Assembly (NCBI GenBank): GCA_020080175.1
Contig: JAGHQL010000075.1
Location: 53,182-117,181, forward strand
Length of the DNA stretch: 64,000 nucleotides
From: Glutinoglossum americanum
Taxonomy: Eukaryota > Ascomycota > Geoglossomycetes > Geoglossales > Geoglossaceae
Direction: 5' to 3'
In this document: piece by piece, positions 1 to 12,616 of the stretch
Layout of the letters: each line of letters starts with the position of its first letter
How positions within the stretch are numbered: the first letter of the stretch is position 1
Notes under the pieces: model-generated
The model's database searches: none
What the model saw: only the letters and a program-made list of their open reading frames with translations
What the model was told of the DNA's origin: nothing
Program-made: the position numbers and the translations under genes

Positions 1-669
1 CTCAAACACCAAAAGATTCCCTAGAACCGACCAGTCCGTTTTATTCTCCCAGACCGCCAAAACTCTCCCTGGATGCTCAGGGTCGATGAGTTTAAGGTTC
101 CCGTTGCTGGGGCCGCCGAAGGGGCGGTGCTTTTTCTCCTTCGGTTGGAGGCGGCGGAGGGTACGTTTTGTCCCTTTCCAGAGGAGGCGTTGTTGGGTGC
201 TTGGGAGGAGGAATTCGTAGGTGCGACTCCAGCCGTGTTGGGTGACTGCAGTGGTAACGCCTCCGGCCACTGGATCCCCGTCTTTCGCTGGGATATCGAT
301 GTCGATTCTCACACCCTTCCAACCTGCTCCGCCCGCGACGTTGACTCTGCCGACACAAGTTTCCTCTCCCGACCCGACTCGAAATTTAGCTCCGCCGTCG
401 TAGAAGCGGATGGGCGGGGGGAGCCACCATTTCCAGGGCAGCCAGTTCGGTGGGAGGCGGCTGGTGTGGAAGCTTGGGCTAGGTGAGGAGGCGGGATAGA
501 CTCCGCCTGTGGGTAGGACGAGGAAGGTGAGCGTGAACCAGCCGAGAGGGGCTGTTTTTATGACTTGGTAGGAGCGGAAGGGCTGTTCTGGCAATTCCGC
601 GGCGGCCAGGTCCGGTGGCTGGCGGTTACGCTCTGCTGGGCCACCGGTGGTAATAGTTGGGTCGGCCAT
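1..669 (-). CDS. conserved fungal protein, C-terminus cut by window edge
   Basis: The reverse strand is open from an ATG at 669 down to base 1, giving 223 codons with no stop, so the gene continues left of the window. The N-terminus is Pro/Thr-rich, followed by a hydrophobic stretch around residues 44-58 (GWFTLTFLVLPTGG), a Trp/Pro-rich segment (LPPNWLPWKWWLPPP, about 75-90), a Gly/Val-rich beta-like region, and a conserved-looking end (RTYEFLLPSTQQRLLWKGT, later FGGPSNGNLKLIDP and VLAVWENKTDW). The ending, with 'WKGT', 'NLKLID' and 'AVW', recalls uncharacterised fungal proteins with a tubby-C-terminal-like beta fold, but that is inference. Coding is supported by the continuous frame and natural composition; the plus-strand ORFs here are shadows. 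Function unknown. Confidence 0.7.
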   Translation of the reverse strand, partial: MADPTITTGGPAERNRQPPDLAAAELPEQPFRSYQVIKTAPLGWFTLTFLVLPTGGVYPASSPSPSFHTSRLPPNWLPWKWWLPPPIRFYDGGAKFRVGSGEETCVGRVNVAGGAGWKGVRIDIDIPAKDGDPVAGGVTTAVTQHGWSRTYEFLLPSTQQRLLWKGTKRTLRRLQPKEKKHRPFGGPSNGNLKLIDPEHPGRVLAVWENKTDWSVLGNLLVFE

Positions 670-3600
670 TGTAGAGCTTTTCGGTGGTTTGGAGAAGGCT
701 GAGGGTGGAGGGGCTGGGGTTTCTATGTATATCCATCGCTTTGACGAAGGTCACTGGACCACGAGGATTGGCGAGAGAACCGAATACGCCGGAATACGAA
801 GCAGAGAGCGATTGAACGGGTGTTTGTGTCGCATCTGAGCTTCACATGTCTTGTTAGGGATATGGGCAGCCGCCTATCCAATAAAGTGCTGATCAGAAAT
901 ATATTAGTGCTCATCATTACCCTTTACCCTTTTTCGTTTGTTGCCTCCAGCCTCGCCGGCACCGCATGTCTATAAGAACCCTCATGTTCGCCCGCTTTAA
1001 TAGCTAAGTCAGCCAATTGAATTCTATTCTTGACTGCCATTCTATCGTACATAGCCTAAAACGTTACGCACTTTAACTTCCTACGGGGTGCCCATATATT
1101 ACATATATGCTTTTCGCGCGCACATCGCCTGAGGCATCGCATCAATATCGAACGAGGCCAAACAGGGAATTCGAATTGGACTTCAAGCTGGGAGTTCAAA
1201 TCCCGCCACTTGTTTCCCTTGTGTTTGGCTCTCGCCTCCCTCCGATCCCTGAGTAGTTCTTGTCATCGCCTTCACCTGTACAAATAATGTCAGTCACAGA
1301 ACCCACCTTAGGTTTGCGACACAGATGCGGTCCCCTATGTTGCGAGGCATGCCCCCGGAGCATTCCGCCCAGGGGCTATGACCTCAGAGCAATGCTCGGC
1401 TGACACCATGAGGCTCGAGCATCGCTCACACGGACTCTTGTGGAGTCATAGAGCCATGATTCCTCATATTGAGGCGTTCGTGGCGTCCAGTCTCTTCTTC
1501 TACTTATGGCTAACTACCTCCTAGCGAGCAAGGTGCTTATGAACCCCGCGTTCCTTGGCGCTCGGCAGGGCATATGTATCCCTTGCCCTGCTTCGCTCTT
1601 CCCAAAAGCATTATCAGTTTCATAAGAGACACCATACTTCGGTGTTTTATGGTATAGTGCCCGAGAAGCCTCTGGCATGTTCTCGTCATCTGAAGCATGT
1701 GGCAGCTTCCTGCTACCAATGCTTCGGTCGCCATGGTCAGATTCGAAGCATATAAGCTTCCTGATATTCCCTCATTATTGCAGCTAGTTTAAGCAATCCG
1801 TTGGACCGGAGGCTATGTGTTGTGGTTGGGACGCCGATCAACTTCCGGTGTTAACAAATAGGCGTGACCTAAGTTGTGTGGCCCCTATTTACTGACACGG
1901 GGTTGCTGGCAGGGACTTAACACTCTGGGCATATAAGGTCCCGGAACATCAATGTACTTAGATTATACACACCTTACACACTCTCTACTCCGTACGGTAG
2001 CTAGCTAATCAATTCTATTGCACCGTACGTTCAATACAATCCAATATATTCAATTCTAGCTATTTACATGCTTCCTTCGTGCCTCGTAGCCTGTTTACAA
2101 TACCCTAACCTGTGGGGGAGGGCACATAAGATTTGGATTTCGTGGACGTAGCATTAGATACCAGAAATGTGATATTAGCCTTGGGCGGGCGAGCTAGATT
2201 ATCAGTGATGAACTGAAGTTAGCAAGCTCGGCACACCAATCAGGTCCCCGCACTGCTGACGTCCGACATGACATATGACCCTTATGCAGGGTGAGGGCTG
2301 CTTCCGTAGGAGCATGCATGCTTCCAAGTAGTACACCCACACCTCCATTCCAATAGCTTTATTCGAGCTACAGACGGGGTCTTGGGATCTGGCGACCGCC
2401 ATCTTCTCGGGAAGTTTAGAGGGTGTGGGCTTTAGTATGCACGTGGAATTCGGTGCGGTCTGAAAAATGTATAGCTATACGTTAGTTAGAACATCACAGA
2501 AGGATGAAAGTCAGTATAAGACATTTTGAGGTTGTCGGTTTGCCTACCCGTATCGCGTTGGCCCTGAAATTTGAGCTGTGCTTCCAAGGGAGTCTTGCGC
2601 AAGACGTGAGCGTTAGTTAGAGGCTTTAAAGAGCGAGGAGAGCTTTATTTACCACTCAGATAAGGCGAACGCTCCAGCGGTAGCAAAGCATGGGAGGTGG
2701 CATTCGTTGTGTTCCGTTCCATGACGAGGAGTGTAAGGAGAATAGGGGTAGGTGAGCAATAGCGGAGTGGAAAACCTAGGTTGGACAGTCTAGTAGCTTA
2801 GGTGGTTCCTATGCCATTAAGTATGGGCAGAAAACAAACGACGGGTAATATCAAGGATGTTTGTGTTCTGTGTATCCTAGTTGATTTCTCTCTGCCACTG
2901 CATACAATCGGTTGTCCCAACCACCCCGCCCCCATCATGGTTCTCCGGGTGCAGAAAGAACCCAAAGCGGATATCGCGAACCTCTGGGCTCTCAATCAAC
3001 TCGTTCTACATGTGTTCTGGATCTAGGAATCTCCAACTAGGCCGCCCTAGACCAGCAGCAGAGGGGAGGTGGCTGGCTGTGGGGCATGGTGGGCTTGGCC
3101 TCGTCATACACGAGAGATAGCTGTTGGTTACAATGCATAATATCTTGCTAGGACTTTACCCCTATAGGACCTTAGTCGGTGGCTCACATATACATATGCG
3201 GGCCTCACGCCCACACCGTTCTTGTGACTACCGGAAAGCAATATACCACACCATTTAATGCCGGGCGCGATTGTCTTTCAAACCTAGAGCACTGGGTCAA
3301 TATTGCTAGAATACTCTACGTGACTTCATCATTTAGATCTAAAAATATGGTATACTAGTAAATCTCCATTTTTATTTTCTCCTGACCTAGGCATCTGCTT
3401 GCCTAGGTGTTTAAGATAGGACTCCAGAGGGCGTATGTCGATTTTCTAGCAAAGGAGATGTGAGCTCTCGAGGCATCCAGGTCCGACACGTCAGCGATTC
3501 GTGCGACGCAGTTACCAGTTACCCGTGATTTTGTTGTGGCCAACGGCATAGCACCCACCACAGAGCGCCTTGTCACACCGCTGAAAAGGTAATTCGCTCA

Positions 3601-3706
3601 CAGAGTTACAGCTATGTCGCTTCTGCGTGTGGATATATAAAGACACTTCTCACATTTCCGACCTAGAGGGAGGTCAACGAACTGAAGCACACTACAGCAG
3701 ATCACC
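670..3706. other. gene-poor stretch with LTR-like and tRNA-like fragments
   Basis: No ORF here looks like a protein. Around 1853-2067 the sequence starts TGTTAACA, carries ATATAAGG at about 1931 and ends TTTACA, which resembles a solo LTR, but no clean target-site duplication was found. At 1158-1229 an imperfect inverted repeat (GCCAAACA..GGGAA against TTCCCTTGTGTTTGGC) encloses a B-box-like GAGTTCAAATCCC. The last ~100 bp belong to the promoter of the decarboxylase gene. Confidence 0.4.
3634..3640 (+). promoter_or_regulatory. TATA box of decarboxylase gene
   Basis: TATATAA lies 67 bp before the ATG of the PSD-like decarboxylase, a usual spacing for a fungal core promoter with a short 5' leader. 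Confidence 0.5.
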
Positions 3707-5005
3707 ATGCCAGAAGAGCTTATCCCGAGATGTGGCAAGTGGCTGCCTGAGAACCCACGAGTGATCGAAAACTGGCTCGCGGGTTTGATAGATGAAGTTA
3801 CCTCAATTGAGACACCTCAACCTCTCCATCCAGTCATCGGAGAGTTCAAAGAACTAATCGAGGGCGACGCACAAATCTACATGCTCTTCCACCAGATGTT
3901 TTCGGAGGTACCGACAAAACCACCCTACAACAAGGATCCGACTGGCAAGCGGCAGGTTCGCGACTACAAAATGATGCTGATGTTGTTTAACCGTATTATG
4001 ACCCGCGCGCCTGAGTTTAGCGAGAATGCTCTAGTCGGCTTCCCCATCAACGCTATCCTCGACTGGCCCATGGGGACCGGGAGTGGGTTCGCAGCCTTCC
4101 TCAATGACAAGGTCAACATGCAGTTCCGCAAGGTGCTCAACGAGTGGGCGCGATATCTCAAATCCGAAGAATCTGCCTATGTGCTCAGCACCAATCCAAA
4201 GGGCTGGTTTGGCGCAGCTGCGGTGGCCGCGATGCCGGATTTCAACAGCCTGTTCATCTGTGACCCTTGTGCGCCACATCACGGCTTCACGTCCTGGGAT
4301 GATTTCTTCACAAGACAGTTTCGGCCTGGTGTTAGGCCAGTGGAAGCGCCAGAGGAGGACAGGGTCATCGTCAATTCCTGCGAGTCGGCGCCTTACCGCA
4401 TCGCGAGGAAGGTGAAAGCACAAGATCGCTTCTGGGTTAAAGCTCAACCATATTCGCTAGAGCACATGCTTGCCGGCGACACTCGGGCATCACAGTTCAT
4501 CGGCGGGACAGTCTATCAGGCATTTCTGAGCGCGCAGAGCTATCACCGTTGGCACAGCCCTGTGAGTGGCAGGGTAGTGGGAGCGTATGTGCAGCCCGGC
4601 ACTTATTACTCCGAGGCCCGGGCGGAAGGGTTCCCTGACCCCGACCCAGCAGCCCCGAACGACTCACAGGGCTACATCACGCAGGTAGCCACTCGTGCGA
4701 TGATCTTCATCGAGGCCGACAACCCCGATATTGGCCTGATGTGTGTGATGCCCGTGGGGATGGCGGAGGTCTCGACGTGCGACATCACGGTCAACGAAGG
4801 CCAGCATGTGAAGAAGGGCGACCAGCTCGGGATGTTCCACTTCGGCGGCTCCACACATTGCCTCTTTTTCCGACCCGAAGTGAATATTATGTTCGATTTG
4901 CACGGCCAAGAGCCCGGTCTGAATGCAAAGAACATCAACGTCAACGCTGTTATCGCATTGGTGATGGAACCTAACAGCGTAGTGTCCGGGCGGGAGTTGG
5001 TGTAA
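3707..5005 (+). CDS. phosphatidylserine-decarboxylase-like / PsiD-type decarboxylase
   Basis: An intronless 432-residue protein of the pyruvoyl-dependent phosphatidylserine decarboxylase superfamily. The N-terminal ~170 residues match the extra helical domain found in fungal PSD-like enzymes, with HGFTSWDDFFTRQFRPGVRP at about 192-211. The catalytic part has CESAPY (225-230), YHRWHSPVSG (279-288), a metal/structural segment around IFIEADNPDIGLM (333-345), and MFHFGGST ending at 383. In this family the chain cleaves itself between Gly and Ser of such a motif (here G381/S382) to form the pyruvoyl group. Architecture and length follow the soluble fungal enzymes related to the tryptophan decarboxylase PsiD rather than the membrane-bound PSD of lipid synthesis: no transmembrane segment or targeting signal is seen. 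Substrate is open (aromatic amino acid or phosphatidylserine). The ATG at 3707 fits the TATA box at 3634. No psilocybin-pathway or other biosynthetic neighbours are adjacent. Confidence 0.9.
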   Translation: MPEELIPRCGKWLPENPRVIENWLAGLIDEVTSIETPQPLHPVIGEFKELIEGDAQIYMLFHQMFSEVPTKPPYNKDPTGKRQVRDYKMMLMLFNRIMTRAPEFSENALVGFPINAILDWPMGTGSGFAAFLNDKVNMQFRKVLNEWARYLKSEESAYVLSTNPKGWFGAAAVAAMPDFNSLFICDPCAPHHGFTSWDDFFTRQFRPGVRPVEAPEEDRVIVNSCESAPYRIARKVKAQDRFWVKAQPYSLEHMLAGDTRASQFIGGTVYQAFLSAQSYHRWHSPVSGRVVGAYVQPGTYYSEARAEGFPDPDPAAPNDSQGYITQVATRAMIFIEADNPDIGLMCVMPVGMAEVSTCDITVNEGQHVKKGDQLGMFHFGGSTHCLFFRPEVNIMFDLHGQEPGLNAKNINVNAVIALVMEPNSVVSGRELV

Positions 5006-6513
5006 ATTGAGCTGGGACGGTTCTCTAGTCTTTTTCTAACAGGCGATGGCATGAGACGATGGAAGGTGTCGGCCTGGAGATGTACTGTTCGTTAGCTTAT
5101 GTATGACGGATGAATGAAACTCAGCTTGAGATAAAAAAGAAAGGCCGTTAAGGGACATCTCGCACGCCTTAGCTATCTGCCTTGATGTCGTGACGAAAGA
5201 TACTCTCTCCATGTCGCGCAACACTCACTATTAATTGACTAACTGTTGACTGTTGCATCGGCTCTCCACCGGGGAGTGTCCTCGTTTCTACCAGCTGCCA
5301 TAGTCTGGGGAGGAAATATTGTACCCAAGTGACTATCACTAAGTTCCTAGCCATGGCGGGAGCCAAAACAATGATGAAACATAAATAGTTAGGTTTAAGA
5401 AATGTCTCTGTACTGTAAGCTCTGCGAGTAGCCTCAAAGACATGTAGCCTCTCAACAGGTTTACAGTGAGGCAAGCCGACCTAAAAAGTTTAGCAGAGCC
5501 CGCTGGAGCCTAGGTGGCGCTTATAGGAAGAACCGTATAGCCATCATGGAGCGGAGCAATGAGCAGGAAAATAATCAATCTATCGTGAGCTCATTCCGAG
5601 CCTGAATTAATGCCAGGAATGCTGGCCGTCACACTTAAGACGTAGCAATAATGAAAGAATGACATAATGAAAGCCAATACATTAGCAACCCGCAAGGCTA
5701 TTGGAATCCGCGGCAGGGCGCATACTAACAGAAACGCCTAATTACCGTTGACGCCAAGGTGAGACATGGGGCAAAGATACAACTCAGGGTGGGGGCGGGA
5801 GTTCCGATCTTGGAGAAGCACGAAGGGTATGAAGGTAGAATTACACCGACGAATGGTGCAACGAGAAAGCAGCGAGACCAAACAAAACAGAAGCAGGATG
5901 GCCAGACAGAGTGAGAAATTTTTATGCGCCGTGGGAGCTGCGAAGTACTGTGGTGTAACCGCTGGGAATACGAGGCGAGCACGTGCTTCTGGTTGTACGA
6001 AGTGGGGGCGTCTCTTGCCTTGGGCGGCTTCGAAATTAAGTCAGGATGGGATTTTATAACGGTACCCTTATTCACCCTGTCTAAAAACCATTCTTCATAA
6101 CCGCTCTGCTGTAAGTTCAATCCATCATATTACAACATTCGGAAGGCCGAAACGGAGGCGCTGCTCATTCTGCGAGAAGCTGTGGAGTATTTCCTTCCTA
6201 GTGTCTTTTAGTTCTGATTCCGCGGCCCATATGTGGGGTTTGGGATGGCGGAGGGGGTAGAAAGCCTAAGGAACTCGGTCGGATATGACTACAAGGGGTC
6301 CAAATACTGGTTTAGAGACTTCTAGTATGTCCTATTATCTCGTTTTTAGGAGGAGATTCTAAATTAATATTATTATAGTCCCTTACACCCTACATCACGC
6401 TCCTAGCGAATATATATCCTATTAGTTCCATAATGCTCAAAAGGGCACCCATTTATGTGCCGGCGAAACGGAATGAAGAATGCCTGGCTACGTAGGAGAA
6501 ACAAATGGAGCCC
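5006..6513. other. intergenic, no gene seen
   Basis: About 1.5 kb between the convergent decarboxylase and membrane-protein genes. Only short overlapping ORFs without family features are present. The right end, before 6513, is the 3' flank of the minus-strand membrane protein. Confidence 0.5.
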
Positions 6514-9132
6514 TCAAGCTCTATCCCAGAAATACCCAGAACCCCTCTTCGACAGCGCTGAATACCTGGCTACAATTGGGCTCTCCTCCTCCATCTGCTC
6601 ACCCCCTAGCCCGCTTCCCGGATCCTCCTCCTCCTCCACGTTCTCTAAGAACACATGCTCCCCCTGCATATTAACATACCACTTAACCATCAAATGGTTC
6701 TTCTCCGGCCCACCTCCACAACTCCCCGCGAGCCGCCTACTCGGCGGCGAGTTAATCGACAACGAAAAGAGGTTCTGCAGCTCCGTGAAATCCGTCACTT
6801 GGCCTGACGTGGCGAGGAGGCTGATGAGACAGAATATGTTGGTGAGGAACACGAGGGCGAGGACTACGTAGAAGATGCCCTGCCAGGACTGCAAGCTGCC
6901 GGACTGGTACAGCTGCCGGCGCATTGACGTGTTGAAGCTTTGATATTGGGGGATGGAGAGTTCGCCTACCCCATAAGTCCAGTTGTGTATGAAAGGTGCG
7001 CCGCGTGCGCTCATAAGGAGGGTGGAGCCTGCTAGCGCGGCGAGGGCCTCCGCGAAGGAGGGTAGGGCGGAGTCAAGATTGTCGGAGTTCAGGATGAGTT
7101 GCGTGAGCAGACGAGCGGTACTCGCGTTAGCGTTCACGTCTCCTGCTTTCAATGCCACAGTCTCGCTCCATGTTGAGGCGATGTTCTTCCAGTCGGGTTC
7201 CACCCAGCCATATGGGGCCTCTGGGTGGTGGCGGATGTACCTCTGCGGGTCACTATCGTCGTCACAGTGAGCAGAGAGCATGCTGCCGCTGAAGGTGACA
7301 TTGTAGCGAGTGGAGCAGTTTGGGTACAAGGATGAGCGGAGAGAACAGAGCACGTACGGTCGGGGGGCGTCCCGGGAATTCGATCGCCCAACTAGGTAGA
7401 TAGAGTCTGCGTACCAGCCAGTGTCGTTCAGTACAGTATTGAAGTCGGCAGGCAATTTTGGGAAGATTGGTGGGACACGCGTGACGTTTTGCGAACCGTA
7501 GCGTTTGCCGAAGCCGAAGATTTCGTCGACGGTGGTCTTGTTCAGGGGGTCGGGGTAGAATGGGATGTCCGTCACGTTGCTTGTCGAATTGTGCCAATTG
7601 GTAGCTATAAATGGTCCTAGCTCGGCAGCGTTCAAGCTGGCACATAGAACATTTACCGAAGGGGAGGGGAGAGATGCGTAGATGGTGTATTCTCCCAGGC
7701 CTTCGAGGCCTTCTGGTTGCATAATGTCGTTTCTTGGGTCGCGGGCCGCGTCAAATATGCCCGCGTGAGGCATCGCTAACGTGACGTTATTGACGATTCT
7801 GCCTGCCTTATGTGACTCATCGGTTACGTTCCTGATATCGATCCAGCTGCCCGTCACCGTGGTGTTATCGTAGAGCATTCCTACTGGGACGGGCCGCTGT
7901 TTCAGGTCAGTGGGTGAATCTCCTCCAGCATTAGAGATAGCAGTCCAGGTCTCCAGATAATGAGCGAGGCTATAGTAGGCTTGGCCGGCATGCACGATAT
8001 TAAGACAGGTTATACCATTCTCATGCTTCTCTGAGGCGTCATCTGTCCGCATCGGCGTCTGACATTGCTCAGAGACGTAATTTGGCGAGGCGTATTTTGT
8101 CGTCACACGGCCATACATCATCTTGTCTTCATACGGGCCGAACCTAAGCTTTGGGGCAACTGTATGAAGGGTTATAAGCATAGATATGCGTGAGAAGCCC
8201 TCTAGCGGCGGCTAACCTAAAACCTCAGCCGCTGTGGTATAGAACATGGCTAACACAGCAGCAGTCAGAGATATAATCCCCAGAAACGTCAAAGCAGCAT
8301 ATCTGACACTCTCTCAATGTGCGATCATAGAACCAGGTTGCATAACCTATACGACTTTAGCAGTCACCCAATCAGGTATAATACCGAAATAAGCAGAGGG
8401 AGAGAGGACGAACCCAAAACCTCATAGACATTTCAGCGATCGTGATACCTCTTGATTCTTTCCGGAAAGCCCTTCGACTAAGCACCTGGCCCAAAAACGT
8501 GACGAACACCGTCACGAAAGTAATTTCAATGGTCCTTGCAATTAGGGTGCTTAGGAGGGTTGCCGTAGCCAACGAAACCCCACTCTTCGTATTTCCACGC
8601 TTCGTATGGATTTTATTGCCATATGTGGGCCTAGCCACCGCGATAGCGAAGTAGAGCCCCGAGAAAGCCGTCGAGTAGACAGCAAGTATCGTGATCATGA
8701 TCATAAGGCAGTTCCCCCGACTCCGGTAGAAACTTCGTTTTGTTTTGCATCTTATGTCTACTTTAATACAGAGAGTTGGCTGGTTAGCTAAGTCCACCAA
8801 ACGTGCGTTTGAAGCCCTTGCAAGTTCAAGCTGAGGTCCTCCTTACCCAAGGGTTTCCTTGGCGAGTCGGTAGAATGGTCTCGAGATGGGATGTCGCTCA
8901 ACTGCCGGCCAGGAGGCCGATACAAACTCCAGGGCGATTGGGCGGGTGGTAAAGTGATTAATGGGTCGCTGGGTTTGGGACTTGACTTTGAGCCTACTGG
9001 CACGCGCGGGATGTCGTGTCGAGGGTGTGAAATACCGGAGATTGCCAAGCCAGGTCCATTGGTAAAATCGTGACTCCCGCAATCCATCCGATGGCCGCCT
9101 CGTCCAATATGATCGTCGTTCCCCGCCATCAA
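6514..9132 (-). pseudogene. fungal multi-pass membrane protein with in-frame TGA
   Basis: Belongs to a large uncharacterised family of fungal integral membrane proteins. Exons that can be set firmly: upstream exon ending at 8414, 8346-8217, and 8159-6514, with introns 8413-8347 (67 bp, GTTCGT..TAG) and 8216-8160 (57 bp, GTTAGC..CAG), both closing the frame. The upstream exon encodes membrane segments (NCLMIMITILAVYSTAFSG and ITFVTVFVTFLGQVLSRRAF) and then EMSMRFW. The large last exon encodes an N-glycosylation-rich, presumably extracellular domain, a C-terminal membrane helix (GIFYVVLALVFLTNIFCLI) and a cytoplasmic tail with SINSPPSR and CGGGPE. The N-terminus probably lies in the open frame up to 9132, but the first splice is not settled. 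Codon TGA at 8316-8314 sits where relatives have Trp (..IAH-stop-ESVRYAALTF..), so as read the gene is broken by one G-to-A change. It is otherwise intact, so sequencing error or recent loss are both possible. Confidence 0.75.
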
Positions 9133-12100
9133 TGAGTTTATCGATTAGACTTCCTATTAACCTGGTAACTATCCCCGTTGCATCTAACCAAGGTTAAACT
9201 TTGTGGGAATCGGCTCCTGAAATATGCGGCTCGGGAGTGAGGCACGAGGCGTCTGTGGAGAACCTTGCAGGCCCTAGCGTAGACTCCCACTGACATCGCC
9301 ATACAGAATCCCCTGGTGCAGCCAGCCAAATCACACGGCAGCCACACCCATCTGCATGAGGTTTCGGGTTCACGGACCGGACAGTCCCAGTGGAAACCAC
9401 ATTTATTTTCCCAGACACTGCCAGCTAGATTCTAGCGAAGACTAGGAGAGGTGATATGGCTGTATTGGCCTCTGCGTCTGCACTACCACTGTACAAGATG
9501 CTGCTCTACCGCCCCCACCAAGGCCAATCAGTTCGGACTAGCCTCGTCTCGGACTGCTACAGTACTGTGGAGCCCGGAAGTTGGTCTGGAATGGCTGTCC
9601 GGAGCAGCTCGGCGGAGCCGAGCTACACGGTCTTGGCAGACCACCCCTATATAGTTCTCGCGTGTACGTTCCTTTAGCAATCAACCTACCTACACCCCAA
9701 GGAGTTCCTTTAAGCACGACAATACTGTACTAGATCACAAAGCTTCCATACGATTTACGCGACAAAATTTAAAGGCATTTAGGGAGGTTTTGCCAGACGT
9801 ATGGCAAACAAATCTTCGTGAGCATTTTAGTAAGTTAATTGAGAGTATGGGGCATAGATGTAAGACGGCCAATTCAGGCAGATGGTTGATGGATGAAGTA
9901 TTAAAACTTTGATGTTCGTATTTCTCGAAATCGTACGGAGACATACGGACCCCACTGTTTGTACACAAGGCGCTTAATCGCCTTATTGCAAACATGCCTT
10001 CGATGTCTCAGTGACCCGCCCTATTACGGACTGGCTCAATGGACTGAGACAATTGCTGGTTTAGAGCGGAAGGGCAGCTAGCGCTCTCTTGAATCGTTCA
10101 TATTATGCTAAAAGCCAACAACATACCCACCCAACCATGGTACATCTGCCTTGTGGCTGTGTAAATCTCAGTCACGGTACTCTGTAGACTGAAGAAAAAG
10201 CAGACGATGCAGCTAGGGCTAGAGTTTCCGAACCCAGAGCCAGACAAATGTGGCGTCTCAAGCGTCTGTTCGAAGTTGATAATTGATCCTAGATGCGTGA
10301 ACGGTCGGGATCCTTTGGACTCGCTGTAAGCAAACAAGAACCCTGTAGCATGTTGGAGCTGTAAGCAGCCAAGTCGCATATTTAACGTGCCGAAACCTGC
10401 TTCTGCACGAAATAGTTTCGCCTCCCAATCACCCTCGATGAGAGATGTTGTATCGTTCCAAGCGCCATAGCCTCAGTCACACAGCCCACTGTGGGGTAAC
10501 TAGGCAGCGAAAATCTCGTTGGGGCTATGCCACAACGGCTATAGATACTAGGTCGGTGGAGTGAAGCAGCCTATTAGAGCGCAAACCGCCCTGTCATGGA
10601 AGGAGCCCGCTGAATAGAAGCACCATTACACTGCTTATCTAGTACGACTAGCGAAAAGCAATATCGTGCATACCGGAATGAGACACTTGTTTAAGCGATC
10701 TTTGAGGTTACCTGCATTGTACTTCGCTACTGCGTGCAACAGCCTGGAGGGCAACTAAAGCGGCGATTATCTTATTCCGCCGAAACACCAATGCTTCCCC
10801 AGATGGCACTATTATTATGCGCAATAAGAATTCCGTCATGGGCTGTGTGAGTCTTGGCCGTAGCTACTAGGCCTTGAGGGGAAAGGCTAACTACTCCATC
10901 GGTTTTGCTACGGACTTCACGAGATGGGAATGACATGCCACTAAAACCTGGCAGCCCGGTAGCTACCATATGCAGTATATCCCACCCGTTCTTGCGCCCT
11001 ATATTCTCCTCCCTTGAGCCCCTCACTTCTCACCCTAATCAGTCTCGACCATATATCGTAGCTGTAGTTCCTTTCAGAGGTAGAAGCGTGCGGATAATTG
11101 TGGCTCATGGGTGAGGACCTATTCGCCTTCGGGAGGACGCGAGGCTCAAACTGGCCTTATAAGTGTTGATACAGAGCCTTAGATTCGGAGTAGTAGCGGT
11201 ATGTCGACCCTAGCCTCGGTTCTGCGAGGAAATTACCGATGTTAGTTATATTACATAGCGAAGAGCAGGAGTCATACGTATTTCACTGGTATAAGTGTAT
11301 TTGTGGATCTTCGGCGAGCATTTTCTGGTTGGTAAAGCGGTCGCCGGCCCAGTACAATTTGAGGGGGAAAGTGTGGCCCGAGAAGAATTGGCGAATCCAT
11401 ATCCTTTGATCCCGGCAGGAGAGGTCATTCCTGGGCTCTTCTCTAGAGCGCCTCGCCTCGTCTCTCACTTTGGCGAGCTCCACTGATACAGTGTTAGGCC
11501 TGGTGCTCCTGTGTCTTTGAAAGGAGTTCGTTGTGCTTCTGGGCTCCCTGGTTCTAATATTGATAGTGTCCCACCGACCTTATAAGCCAGGGGAGTTATA
11601 TCGAGAGGAGAATTCGCGACTTACGATGAATGAGCAGCTAGGAGTAAGTCAACACCCAGCTTTTCTTCTGGGCCCAATGCCCTTAGCTTTTGCACATCAT
11701 CTGCGGTATATAGCCCATTCCTCTTCCGAACCCGCTCCCGCTAATTAGCTTTAGCAAATGAACCCATACTGGGCTTATACTTTCGCATCTTAGCGAGGAA
11801 TTCCTGTGAGGGTAGCGGGCATGCTAAAGTCATCCCACATATCGCGTTGGCGTGGCTGATGTTGCTTGTATTAGATGCCAGGGCTTAGAGGCGTGGGAGG
11901 ACATGCTGGAGGCTTTGGGGTTCGAAACGGCCTGCCGGTAGTCACGGGCAGCGCCTCTAGTTTTCCTTAGTGTCTTTGCGACTTTGGCGCAAAGGTCTAG
12001 AGCTAGGAGTCAGCAGAGATGGAAGATAAGAGCGGAGAGAACCTGCCTACCGCGCTGATAAAACCGCCCACACTAAAGCCAAATGCTAGGCATTACGGAG

Positions 12101-12616
12101 TTCTCACAAGAGCTGAAAGGTATCGATGGCCTAGGATTTCATCGCAACCACTAGCTCAGTCGTAGGCGGCAAAGTTCCCGTACAATTCTTGCCGGTTTTT
12201 GCCAGCGTTTGGCAACGTTCTACGATTCAGAGAGCGCCCAGTAAAGTGGCAATTATCATTGATTACTTAAGCGCGTGCCTTGCCTCTAAGGGTAAAATTT
12301 TCATGCTTAAATTGGCCCGTGGTAGGCAAAGCTCTAGCAGCGAAACACCAAGACATTTGCAAGACTTCCCTAATAAGTGAGGCGTATGTTAAAAGCATAT
12401 GTATGGAAGTTGCATCTAACCAATTCTCTAGTTATTTGATTCACTTGAAGGCAATTTAACGCATGTGATATGACCCACCACGTGATCAATTCAACTAAAT
12501 GAAAGTGCGGGAAAAGCTCGCATAAATGACCCCATCAAAGGACCGTTAACCCTTCTGTTTCAATACAGCGCATCAACAATCGGACAGAACCTCCTAAAAT
12601 CCCCTAGCCGCGCTAT
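9133..12616. other. gene-poor stretch, no supported gene
   Basis: About 3.5 kb of short ORFs with no recognisable domain. Near 9500-9700 a GCCAATCAG box and CTATATAG (about 9648) precede no gene, which is a layout seen in LTRs. No intact mobile-element protein is visible. Confidence 0.4.

Noticed and set aside
1171-1215. tRNA gene from GAGTTCAAATCCC
   Set aside because: T-stem pairs poorly and no proper acceptor or anticodon arm forms.
1853-2067. Solo LTR candidate starting TGTTAACA
   Set aside because: Ends and TATA-like box fit, but no matching target duplication or second copy in the window.
4031-5052. Minus-strand ORFs inside the decarboxylase gene
   Set aside because: Shadows of the plus-strand coding sequence, which has clear family motifs.
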